This document shows positions 7,595 to 14,584 of a DNA stretch of 28,119 nucleotides, piece after piece. Both the position numbers and the translations under genes were made by a program. Source of the DNA: DATKKM01 sp036741795. GTDB taxonomy: Bacteria; Chloroflexota; Dehalococcoidia; SM23-28-2; RBG-16-64-32. Below the pieces are notes generated by a model. It did not search any database and had not been told where the DNA came from. It saw only the letters and a program-made list of their open reading frames with translations. The stretch covers positions 1 to 28,119 of the forward strand of contig DAINRO010000031.1 in assembly GCA_036741795.1 (NCBI GenBank). Direction: 5' to 3'. Within the stretch, counting starts at the first letter, position 1, and each line of letters opens with the position of its first letter.

Positions 7595-8523
7595 CAGATC
7601 TTCCCCTGCACTTCCTCGTGGGGCTCGCCCCAATCCTTGGCCCAGAGATCGGTCGAAAGGTATTTCCATCCGCCGTCAGCCAGGAGGGCAACGACGTTGC
7701 CGCTCTCCATCCGTTCTGCGACCCGGACTGCGACTTTGACGACGGCCCCGCCGGAGATTCCAGCGAAGATGGCCTCCTTCTCCATCAGCTCTTTGGTCAT
7801 GTTGAACGAGGAGATCGAGTCCACGACGATGCGGCCATCGAGGACGGATTCGTCGAGGACCGGCGGGATGAAGCCCTCCTCGATTGCGCGGAGGCCCTGG
7901 ACGAGGTCGCCTGGGTGCGGAACCGCGGCGACGACCTTGACGTCAGGCTGATTGTCCTTGAGGTAGTGACCAACGCCGGTCAAAGTCCCACCGGTTCCCA
8001 GTCCGGCTACGAACACGTCGATATCCGGGACATCGTGGAGGATTTCCGGGCCGGTGGTGTTGTAGTGGGCGCGGGGGTTGTTCTCATTCCCGTACTGGTA
8101 CGGCATGAAATATCGTTCGGGATCTTCGGCGACCATCTGCTGCGCCTTGTAGACAGCGTCGTTGGTAGTCGTGGCGTTTTCGGCGTACACCACCTCCGCT
8201 CCGAATGCTCGGAGTAACGACTCGCGCTCTTCAGTGACGTTATCCGGGAGAACGCAGAGAAGGCGGTATCCTTTCGCGCGGCAGACCATGGCGAGGCTGA
8301 TGCCGGTGTTGCCGCTGGTGGGCTCGAGGACGATCTTGTCCGGCGTAAGGTCGCGGCTCTCTTCGGCGGCCTTGATCATGAAGTGGGCTATGCGGTCTTT
8401 GACGCTACCGGTGGGATTGAAGCCTTCGAGTTTCGCGTAGACGTTCACGCCCGGAGGGCTGAGGTGGGTCAGCCTCACGACCGGCGTGTTGCCGATGGTG
8501 TCGAGGACCGATTCAGCGAGCAT
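7588..8523 (-). CDS. cysM: CysO-dependent cysteine synthase (O-phosphoserine type)
   Basis: The 311-residue PLP enzyme is very close in pattern to M. tuberculosis CysM. PLP lysine is Lys42 (TGSVKDR), the phosphate/substrate loops are SGNTG (70-74) and GTGGTLTG, and the distinctive C-terminal end GGWKYLSTDLWA...QGKIWW matches the CysM tail that folds over the active site. Arg212 (GLRAIEEG) aligns with Arg220 of M. tuberculosis CysM, which selects O-phosphoserine rather than O-acetylserine. So the enzyme probably uses O-phosphoserine plus a thiocarboxylated carrier. The carrier gene ends 24 bases upstream and the E1 and JAMM genes flank it. The ATG at 8523 is well placed against the family N-terminus. 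Confidence 0.88.
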   Translation of the reverse strand: MLAESVLDTIGNTPVVRLTHLSPPGVNVYAKLEGFNPTGSVKDRIAHFMIKAAEESRDLTPDKIVLEPTSGNTGISLAMVCRAKGYRLLCVLPDNVTEERESLLRAFGAEVVYAENATTTNDAVYKAQQMVAEDPERYFMPYQYGNENNPRAHYNTTGPEILHDVPDIDVFVAGLGTGGTLTGVGHYLKDNQPDVKVVAAVPHPGDLVQGLRAIEEGFIPPVLDESVLDGRIVVDSISSFNMTKELMEKEAIFAGISGGAVVKVAVRVAERMESGNVVALLADGGWKYLSTDLWAKDWGEPHEEVQGKIWW

Positions 8524-8547
8524 GACCGCTAGAATCCAGGAGACGAG

Positions 8548-8826
8548 CTAGGCGGCACCACCCGCGAGTGCGGGGAGCACGGAGAGAATGTCGCCATCTT
8601 TGAGGCCGGTGTCCAACTGCTGTAGGTATCTGACGTCTTCATCGTTGAGGTAGACGTTCACGAACCGGTGAAGTTGCCCATCGCTCATCACGAGGTCCCT
8701 GAACCCGGGATAGTCCGCCTCGACGTGATTGAGGACGTCGAGGACAGTGGAACCCTCGGCCGGCACGGACTTTTGGCCCCTGAGGAACTTTTGCATGCTG
8801 CCGGTCACGCGGACTTCTACCGCCAT
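8548..8826 (-). CDS. CysO/MoaD/ThiS-like sulfur carrier, C-terminus GGAA
   Basis: The protein has 92 residues and a ubiquitin-like beta-grasp fold. The core HRFVNVYLNDEDVRYLQQLDTG and the final LPALAGGAA match CysO (VNDEDVRF...LPAVAGG), but two alanines follow the diglycine. In CysO the chain ends at Gly-Gly, which is adenylated and thiocarboxylated, so this form needs trimming, plausibly by the JAMM enzyme downstream. Start: the ATG at 8826 overlaps the E1 fusion's TGA stop (TGATG). It directly precedes cysM and is the natural sulfur donor for it. Confidence 0.8.
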   Translation of the reverse strand: MAVEVRVTGSMQKFLRGQKSVPAEGSTVLDVLNHVEADYPGFRDLVMSDGQLHRFVNVYLNDEDVRYLQQLDTGLKDGDILSVLPALAGGAA

Positions 8827-9941
8827 CAAGATCCTCCCACGCCGACTTCATGCACTTCCCCACCAGGGAATGGTGCGCCGCAGAAGCCTTCGTAGTCGAT
8901 AAGTTCGGTTATCGTCGGGTTGTCGCCGCAAAGCGGGCAATTCGGGTCACGGCGCAGCTTGACGATACGGAAGTCCATCGCAAGGGCATCGACGAGCAGC
9001 AGCCGGCTGGTAAGCGACTCACCGACGCCCAGGATCTGCTTCAGCGTCTCGGTGGCCTGGATGGAGCCCATGATGCCCGTGAGGGCGCCGAGGACGCCGG
9101 CTTCTGCGCAGCTCGGCACCATGCCGGGCGGCGGCGGGGCGGGGAAGAGGCAGCGGTAGCAGCCCTGGCCGGGCACGAAGACGGTGGCCTGGCCGTCGAA
9201 GAGGAGGATGCTGCCGTCAATCAACGTCTTGCCGCTCATGTAGGCGGCGTCGTTGACGAGGTAGCGCGTCGTGAAGTTGTCCGCGCCGTTGACCACGTAG
9301 TCGTACTGCGGGATCAGTTCCAGCGCGTTGTCCGAGGTGATGGGCGTCTCGTGCAGGACGACGTTGACGTCCGGGTTGTAAGCGTTGAGGGTCTCGCGGG
9401 CGGAGATCGCCTTTGGCTTTCCGACGTCATCGTTCTGGTGAAGGACCTGGCGCTGAAGGTTTGAGAGGTCGACGATGTCGAAGTCGACGATGCCGATGGT
9501 GCCGACGCCGGCGAGGGCGAGATAGAGGGCAACGGGGCCGCCGAGGCCGCCGGCGCCGACCACCAGGACCTTCGCCTCCATGAGTTTGCGCTGACCGGAG
9601 GGCCCGACCTGAGGCATGATGATGTGCCGGGAGTAGCGGTCCACCTGCTCGGGGGTGAGAACGGTGGCACCGCCGGCGATCGCCGGGATGATAGCCAACT
9701 CGTCACCCACTTTGACCGGGGTCTCCTTGCCCTGGAGGGCGTGGATCTCCTGGTTGTTCAGGTACACGTTGACGTGACCGGGGATCTCTCCGGATCCGTC
9801 GAAGATCATGTGTTTCAACGAGGGGTAGCTTTCTCCGAGGTTGTCCAGTACCTCGCCGACGTTCGCTCCCTCCGCCTTCACATAGGTCTGGTTGCCTGTG
9901 AGCTTCCGGAACGGGGTCGGGATATAGACTGTCACATCCAT
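8826..9941 (-). CDS. Fusion of MoaD/CysO-like carrier and ThiF/MoeB E1-like activating enzyme
   Basis: The protein has 371 residues. Residues 1-91 are a complete carrier domain (VTVYIPTPFRKLTG to IPAIAGG) whose diglycine (90-91) runs straight into the E1 part as GG-ATVLTPEQV. The E1 part has the nucleotide loop VGAGGLGG (128-135), SNLQRQ (160-165), zinc cysteines C261/C264 and C335/C338, and a MoeB-type catalytic-position Cys278 (PSCAEAG). It would adenylate the carrier's C-terminal Gly for sulfur transfer. Unlike mycobacterial MoeZ, there is no C-terminal rhodanese domain. The chain itself ends GVGGS. The start is the ATG at 9941 with gagagg upstream. The fused carrier may be a cleaved substrate, a built-in one or a regulator. 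Confidence 0.85.
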   Translation of the reverse strand: MDVTVYIPTPFRKLTGNQTYVKAEGANVGEVLDNLGESYPSLKHMIFDGSGEIPGHVNVYLNNQEIHALQGKETPVKVGDELAIIPAIAGGATVLTPEQVDRYSRHIIMPQVGPSGQRKLMEAKVLVVGAGGLGGPVALYLALAGVGTIGIVDFDIVDLSNLQRQVLHQNDDVGKPKAISARETLNAYNPDVNVVLHETPITSDNALELIPQYDYVVNGADNFTTRYLVNDAAYMSGKTLIDGSILLFDGQATVFVPGQGCYRCLFPAPPPPGMVPSCAEAGVLGALTGIMGSIQATETLKQILGVGESLTSRLLLVDALAMDFRIVKLRRDPNCPLCGDNPTITELIDYEGFCGAPFPGGEVHEVGVGGS

Positions 9942-9987
9942 CGCATCGCCTCTCGTGCGCCTGTTTGACGCTGCCGCCACGGTCATC

Positions 9988-10911
9988 TCATGCCTCCATC
10001 TGCAAGTATCGTTCACCGGTATCGCATAGAACAGTCACAACCCGCTTGCTCTCTCCCAACTCCTTCGCCACCTTGATCGAGGCAACGACGTTAGCGCCCG
10101 CGGAAATGCCGACGAGTAGTCCTTCCTCACTACAGAGGCGTCGCGACATCTCGATCGCCTCTTCGTCAGTGATCGCGATGATGTCATCGTAGATCTCGCG
10201 GTTGAGGATGCCGGGGACGAAGCTGGCGCCGATACCCTGGATGGCATGAACGCCGGCGCGGCCGCCCGCGAGCACAGGGGATCGCGTCGGCTCCACCGCA
10301 ACGATGCGGAGTTCATTGCCCACCTTCTCGCGCAGTACTTCTCCGACGCCGGTGATCGTGCCACCGGTGCCGACACCGGCCACGAAGGCGTCGATTCGTC
10401 CTTCCGTGGCGTCGAGCACCTCGAGGGCGGTGGTGCGGCGGTGGATGTCAGGGTTGGCGGGGTTCTCGAACTGCTGGCACATGAAGACCTGCGCCTCCTT
10501 GCCCAGCAGTTCCTGCGCGGCGTAGACGGCCCCAGTCATGCCCTCAATGGCGGGGGTGAGGATGACGCGGGCGCCATACCGTGCGAGGAGGTCGCGGCGT
10601 GCGAGACTCATGTCCTCCGGCATGGTGACGATGAGCTTGTAGCCCTTAACAGCGGCCACCATGGCCAGGCCGATCCCCGTGTTACCGCTGGTCGGCTCGA
10701 CAATCGTGTCGCCGGCCTTGAGGCGGCCTTCGCGTTCCGCCGTCTCGATCATGTTGAGAGCGATACGGTCCTTGACGCTACCAGCGGGGTTAAGGGACTC
10801 CATCTTCCCGAGGACCTCAGCAGCGCCGGAGGGCACGACGCGGTTGAGCCTGACCATAGGCGTGCCGCCCACGAGGTCAAGCACTGAATCGGCGATCTTC
10901 TTTGCGTTCAT
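9988..10911 (-). CDS. cysK: Cysteine synthase A (O-acetylserine sulfhydrylase type)
   Basis: The 307-residue PLP enzyme adds free sulfide to an activated serine. PLP lysine is Lys47 (AGSVKDR), followed by SGNTG at 75-79, GTGGTITGVGE and a C-terminal CDTGERYL, all of the CysK pattern and unlike the neighbouring CysM (no Trp-rich tail). The ATG at 10911 has taggag upstream, 13 bases after the Rrf2 stop; an upstream in-frame extension overlaps Rrf2 and lacks homology. The two cysteine synthases in one locus suggest a free-sulfide route and a carrier route in parallel. No serine acetyltransferase gene is in this window. Confidence 0.88.
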   Translation of the reverse strand: MNAKKIADSVLDLVGGTPMVRLNRVVPSGAAEVLGKMESLNPAGSVKDRIALNMIETAEREGRLKAGDTIVEPTSGNTGIGLAMVAAVKGYKLIVTMPEDMSLARRDLLARYGARVILTPAIEGMTGAVYAAQELLGKEAQVFMCQQFENPANPDIHRRTTALEVLDATEGRIDAFVAGVGTGGTITGVGEVLREKVGNELRIVAVEPTRSPVLAGGRAGVHAIQGIGASFVPGILNREIYDDIIAITDEEAIEMSRRLCSEEGLLVGISAGANVVASIKVAKELGESKRVVTVLCDTGERYLQMEA

Positions 10912-10924
10912 AGCTTGCAAACTC

Positions 10925-11368
10925 CTAAATGATATATCGCGATCCCACAGGTTGGGCTGCTCGGTCACGCGCGGCAAGGTCGGCAATCGTCACTCCGTTC
11001 AAGACGCCGAGCACGGCGTCCCGCACATCCGACCACATTTCGGTTTGGGCGCAGCCGCCATTGCGGGCGCAGTTGCTATTGTCATCCAAGCAGTCAATGG
11101 GCACTAGCGGCCCTTCGAGGGCTTCGACTACCTCGGCCACGCGAATGTCATGCGGGTTGCGGATGAGGGCGTGGCCGCCCTGTGGACCGCGGACGCTGCG
11201 GATAAAGCCGGCGCGGCGAAGGGTAGTTAGCAATTGCTCCAGGTACGACTCCGGAACGCGTTGGCGCGACGCTATTTCACTGCTCTGTGTCGGGCGAGGT
11301 TCGCCGTAGCGGTGCGCGAGCTCGATCAAAGCCCTAATCCCATAGTCGCCCTTGCTTGACACTCTCAT
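10925..11368 (-). CDS. Rrf2 family transcriptional regulator (IscR/CymR-like)
   Basis: The 147-residue winged-helix protein has an N-terminal Rrf2 signature (KGDYGIRALIELA, RQRVPESYLEQLL, GFIRSVRGPQGGHAL). Three cysteines at 93, 100 and 106 (C-x6-C-x5-C) are spaced nearly as the cluster ligands of IscR (92/98/104), so it may sense an Fe-S cluster. CymR, the Bacillus sulfur regulator in this family, lacks them but works with CysK, the next gene here. I infer that it controls the sulfur locus in response to sulfur or Fe-S status. The ATG at 11368 has agga upstream. It lies inside the locus and has its own promoter-like region. Confidence 0.85.
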   Translation of the reverse strand: MRVSSKGDYGIRALIELAHRYGEPRPTQSSEIASRQRVPESYLEQLLTTLRRAGFIRSVRGPQGGHALIRNPHDIRVAEVVEALEGPLVPIDCLDDNSNCARNGGCAQTEMWSDVRDAVLGVLNGVTIADLAARDRAAQPVGSRYII

Positions 11369-11377
11369 GACGGTTCC

Positions 11378-11426
11378 TGACAATCCCTGTCAACAATATT
11401 AACATATCCCCTCAGTGTATTGTCCA
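11378..11426 (-). promoter_or_regulatory. Promoter-like and operator-like region upstream of the Rrf2 gene
   Basis: In the 79-base gap before the Rrf2 ATG, the minus strand shows a -35-like TGGACA (11421-11426). At 18-19 bases from it lie AT-rich -10 candidates TTAATA/TAATAT (11396-11402). Just downstream, TGACA-5-TGTCA (11378-11392) forms an inverted repeat, and gttaatattgttgac overlaps it as an imperfect palindrome. Position over the transcription start suggests autoregulation. The -10 match is weak. Confidence 0.4.
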
Positions 11427-11447
11427 GACTGATCCGGGATGTTGCGC

Positions 11448-12533
11448 TCATATTAGAAACAACACCAGGGGCACGATGAAAATCGCGCCCATGAAAACGG
11501 CGAAGCCGCGCTGGGTGTGGGTGATCTGGTTGGCAAGGGTGACGATGAGGTTCGAATACGGCTTGTAGAGGAAGATGAGCACGAACAGGGAGATCCCGGC
11601 GCCGACGATCATCTCCGTGAAGACGATCGTAAAAGCGCGAGGAGTATCGAGTAGGAGGGCGGCCACGAGGGTATCCACCCATGTGGAGATATTGGCGCCC
11701 ATAACGTAGGGGATGATCGCATTCCGCCGCACATAGCCCTTTAACGACAGCGGGATAAGCAGGGTCAGTGAGATCGAGACGGAAAGGGTGATGGCGGTAA
11801 TCACGAGGCCGAGGAGGAACATCGCAAGCGGGTGGTGCAGCGACTCCTTGATGTTCTCGATTCGCTGGCTCGGCTGCTCCAGGTTCGGCAACGCGCGATC
11901 GAACACGGTGAAGGCGGCGAGTAGCATCCCGACGCCGAGCACGAAGATCAGGAAGTCGGAAAGGTTATCGGCGAAGACCTCAACGATTGGGTCGTAAACG
12001 ACGTCCACGAAGGAGTTGATCGCGCCGGGCGTACCAACCTCGATCGAGTTGAACCACCCCTGGTCGAGAGCGATGACGCCGATTGGCAGGACCGGCAGCC
12101 AGAGCGTGAATGCCGTCAGCAGCGCAACGACGCCGATGTACAGCCCGTCGGCGGACTTCTTGCGCGTAACCCAGAGGACGAACCCGATGAACAAGACGAT
12201 GAAAGACGCCCCCAGGCGCGAACCATTGATCATCGCGAACGACTCGGTGTCAGAGATCGTCCCAGAGGAGAACAGACTCAGAGAGATCGCCGCCACGGGG
12301 GATCCGCTGAGGACGATGTAGGAACCAAGCCAGCCGAACCCCAGCAGGTTCAGCACGCCGTCGGCAGACAATCCCTCGAGGATCGGCTTGAGGCCGCGGG
12401 CGCCGGTCTTCATCAACTGGAGCGCGAGGATGAATATGAAGAGGCCGGCAGCGCTGTAAGCGACCCGTGTAGCGACGAAGCCAACGGTCTGCCAGTGCGG
12501 CCGGGAAGCCGCCGTTACGCCCGCGTGGGACAA
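11448..12533 (-). CDS. Na/Pi-cotransporter (PNaS)-like membrane protein, candidate sulfur-oxyanion transporter
   Basis: The protein has 361 residues and about eight to nine membrane segments. It has two inverted halves, each with a helix-breaking Ser/Gly motif: SGSPVAAISLSLFSSG in the first half, and YVMGANISTWVDTLVAA in the second. These correspond to the QSSSA/GANIGTT-type loops of Na/phosphate cotransporters. The first motif is altered (GSP instead of QSSS). The TTG at 12533 has ggggag eight bases before it, and the gene is 18 bases after sat. It sits between sat and rrf2, in a locus that otherwise lacks any SulP, CysPTWA or CysZ transporter, so I infer that it imports sulfate or a related anion. 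Phosphate cannot be excluded. Confidence 0.65.
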   Translation of the reverse strand: MSHAGVTAASRPHWQTVGFVATRVAYSAAGLFIFILALQLMKTGARGLKPILEGLSADGVLNLLGFGWLGSYIVLSGSPVAAISLSLFSSGTISDTESFAMINGSRLGASFIVLFIGFVLWVTRKKSADGLYIGVVALLTAFTLWLPVLPIGVIALDQGWFNSIEVGTPGAINSFVDVVYDPIVEVFADNLSDFLIFVLGVGMLLAAFTVFDRALPNLEQPSQRIENIKESLHHPLAMFLLGLVITAITLSVSISLTLLIPLSLKGYVRRNAIIPYVMGANISTWVDTLVAALLLDTPRAFTIVFTEMIVGAGISLFVLIFLYKPYSNLIVTLANQITHTQRGFAVFMGAIFIVPLVLFLI

Positions 12534-12551
12534 CGTTAGCTCCCCGGTGTA

Positions 12552-13739
12552 TCAGATGGCATGGTGCGGCGTCACCCGCTCCTGCATGGCCTCGATCAGT
12601 ACCTTCGCGACCTCCGGCCGGGAGAATTCCGGCGGCGGGGCGATTCCGCCGGTGAGCATGTCTCGGACCTGGGTGCCTGAAAGGCTGACACGGTCCTCAG
12701 GCGTATGGGGACAGGTCTTGACGCTGGCCAGCTCGTCGCACTTCTTGCAGTAGAAGGAGTGCTCGAACATCAAGGGGACAATGCCGAGGGCTTGCGGATC
12801 GAACTCGTTGAAGATTAGCTGGGCGTCAAAAGTGCCGTAGTAGTTACCGACGCCGGCGTGGTCGCGGCCGACGATGAAGTGCGAGCAGCCGTAGTTCTTG
12901 CGCACGAGGGCGTGGAATATCGCCTCCCGGGGGCCGGCGTACCGCATGGCGGCCGGATTCACGGAGAGAAGAACGCGGTCCAGCGGGTAGTAGTTCTCGA
13001 TCAGGACTTCGTAGCACTTCATACGGACGTCCGCCGGGATGTCGTCGGACTTGGTGTCACCGACGAGAGGGTGGAGGAGAAGGCCGTCAACAATCTCCAT
13101 CGCGCACTTCTGGATGTACTCGTGAGCGCGGTGGACGGGGTTGCGAGTCTGGAAACCGACTACGGTGCTCCAGCCGCGCTCTGCGAAGGCTGAGCGTGTC
13201 TGAGCGGGGGTGAGGCGGTATGTGGGGAAGTCGTCGTGGCCCGGGACAGCCAGAACCTTCACGGGGCCACCGAGGAGGGTGTCGCCCTGGGAGTACATTG
13301 CGGCGACGCCGGGATGGGCCTCGTCCTCGGTGCGGTAGACGTTGCGGGCCTCGAGTGCCTTGTCGTAGCCGAACTTCTCCTGGACGGTGAGGACCGCGAG
13401 GATCTCCCCCGCCTCTTCGGCGAGGGCGACATCACTGCCCTCGTTGATGCTCGACGCTTCGTCGGCGCTGATCGCGAGGGTAATCGGCATGGACCAGGGG
13501 AGGCCCGAGGCGAGGTGCATGCTATCGACCACGGCTTTGTAGTCGGCCTGGGTCATGAAGCCGTCGAGCGGACTGTAGCCGCCAACGGCGAGCAGTTCGA
13601 GGTCTGACAGCGTGCGGGAGTCGAGCGTGACCACGGGCAGCGTGGCGGCCTGGGTGCGCCGTTCTTGCGCTTCGGCGCCCGTTACCAGGAGGTCAATGAG
13701 GGCGCCGCCGTGGGGCGCGATTGTTTGGTCGGTGGTCAA
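12552..13739 (-). CDS. sat: ATP sulfurylase (sulfate adenylyltransferase)
   Basis: The 395-residue enzyme makes APS from sulfate and ATP. The family's catalytic motifs are complete: QTRNPVHRAHE at 197-207 and GRDHAGVG at 291-298. A zinc site is likely at C331, C334, C343 and H345. There is no C-terminal APS kinase domain, matching the APS-type reductase encoded upstream. The start is a TTG at 13739 with ggag at good distance; no ATG gives a better N-terminus. It is the third gene of the sulfur locus, separated from cysH by an 81-base gap that contains a palindromic repeat. Confidence 0.92.
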   Translation of the reverse strand: MTTDQTIAPHGGALIDLLVTGAEAQERRTQAATLPVVTLDSRTLSDLELLAVGGYSPLDGFMTQADYKAVVDSMHLASGLPWSMPITLAISADEASSINEGSDVALAEEAGEILAVLTVQEKFGYDKALEARNVYRTEDEAHPGVAAMYSQGDTLLGGPVKVLAVPGHDDFPTYRLTPAQTRSAFAERGWSTVVGFQTRNPVHRAHEYIQKCAMEIVDGLLLHPLVGDTKSDDIPADVRMKCYEVLIENYYPLDRVLLSVNPAAMRYAGPREAIFHALVRKNYGCSHFIVGRDHAGVGNYYGTFDAQLIFNEFDPQALGIVPLMFEHSFYCKKCDELASVKTCPHTPEDRVSLSGTQVRDMLTGGIAPPPEFSRPEVAKVLIEAMQERVTPHHAI

Positions 13740-13763
13740 AGCTCGTACTCCGTTCGGGATGCA

Positions 13764-13792
13764 GTAGAGACGCCCCGCCGGGACGTCTCTAC
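13764..13792. repeat. REP-like palindrome between sat and cysH
   Basis: gtagagacg (13764-13772) and cgtctctac (13784-13792) form a perfect 9-bp stem. Extra pairing inside (ccc with ggg) makes a long hairpin with a small loop. Palindromes of this gtagagacg...cgtctctac style are scattered in many Chloroflexota and cyanobacterial genomes as dispersed elements. It is in the only large gap of the sulfur locus and could modulate transcript processing or termination. There is a single copy in the window. Confidence 0.6.
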
Positions 13793-13820
13793 GGAAATGC
13801 GCAGATTACGGGTTGATGCA

Positions 13821-14543
13821 CTACTCGTGCAGGCCGCACTCCTTGAACTCGGGGTTCTCCCACCACCAGCGGCCGGCGCGGATGTCCTCGCCCTCCTTGA
13901 TGGCTCGGGTGCAGGGAGCGCAGCCGATGCTGGGGTAGCTCATGTCGTGCAGTTTGTTGTAGGGGATCTTGTTGACCTTGATGTACTCCCAGACATCCTC
14001 GTTGGTCCACTCGATGAGCGGGTTCACCTTGAGCATGCCGTTGCCCTCGTCCCACTCGATGGCCGGGGTGTCGGTGCGGGTGACGGCCTGATCCTTGCGG
14101 AGGCCCGTCATCCAGGCGGTGGCGTCGGAGAGGGCGCGCTTCAGGGGCTGTACCTTGCGGATCCCACAGCACTCCTTGCGGTTCTCGAGGCTCTCGCGGA
14201 AGGAAAAGAAGCCCTTCTCACGGGTGAGGCCCTCAACCTTGTCGCGATCCGGGAACATGACTTCGATAGGGATATCCGGGTACTTGAATCGTGTCGCGTC
14301 CATGACGGCGTAGGTCTCGTCGTTCAGGCGGCCGGTGTCCAGCGTGAAGACTCGGATATTCGGCGCGGCCTCAGCGATGATGTGCTGGAGCGCGACGTCT
14401 TCGGCGCCGAAGCTGTTCGCGAACTTGATCTCCGGCCCGAAAGTTTCGCCCGCCCAGCGGACTATGTCTTCCGCCGACTTCAAGCCGTGCTCGGCGTTGA
14501 GCGCCTCCACGTCCGCTTCTGTGTACCTGACTGCTTCTTTCAA
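13821..14543 (-). CDS. cysH: APS reductase (assimilatory, Fe-S type)
   Basis: The 240-residue enzyme reduces APS to sulfite. The four Fe4S4 cysteines of the APS type are present: Cys125-Cys126 (KECCGIRK) and Cys208/Cys211 (SIGCAPCTR). The catalytic Cys236 is in the C-terminal KECGLHE. PAPS-specific reductases lack the CC and CxxC pairs, so the substrate should be APS and no APS kinase is needed. TTG at 14543 is the start, eight bases after a ggagg site. It lies between the sulfite reductase gene (41 bases upstream) and sat. Confidence 0.92.
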   Translation of the reverse strand: MKEAVRYTEADVEALNAEHGLKSAEDIVRWAGETFGPEIKFANSFGAEDVALQHIIAEAAPNIRVFTLDTGRLNDETYAVMDATRFKYPDIPIEVMFPDRDKVEGLTREKGFFSFRESLENRKECCGIRKVQPLKRALSDATAWMTGLRKDQAVTRTDTPAIEWDEGNGMLKVNPLIEWTNEDVWEYIKVNKIPYNKLHDMSYPSIGCAPCTRAIKEGEDIRAGRWWWENPEFKECGLHE

Positions 14544-14584
14544 CTCTTGATCCTCCGTTTGGGTTGATATTGATCGCTAATTGA

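Noticed and set aside
8850..9464. Long plus-strand frame opposite the E1 fusion
   Set aside because: It is the antisense shadow of a gene with complete catalytic motifs; no ribosome site and no family pattern.
13665..14567. 300-residue plus-strand frame opposite sat and cysH
   Set aside because: Antisense to two enzymes with full motifs; its Val/Ala/Gly/Asp/Leu-rich composition is typical of GC-rich shadow frames.
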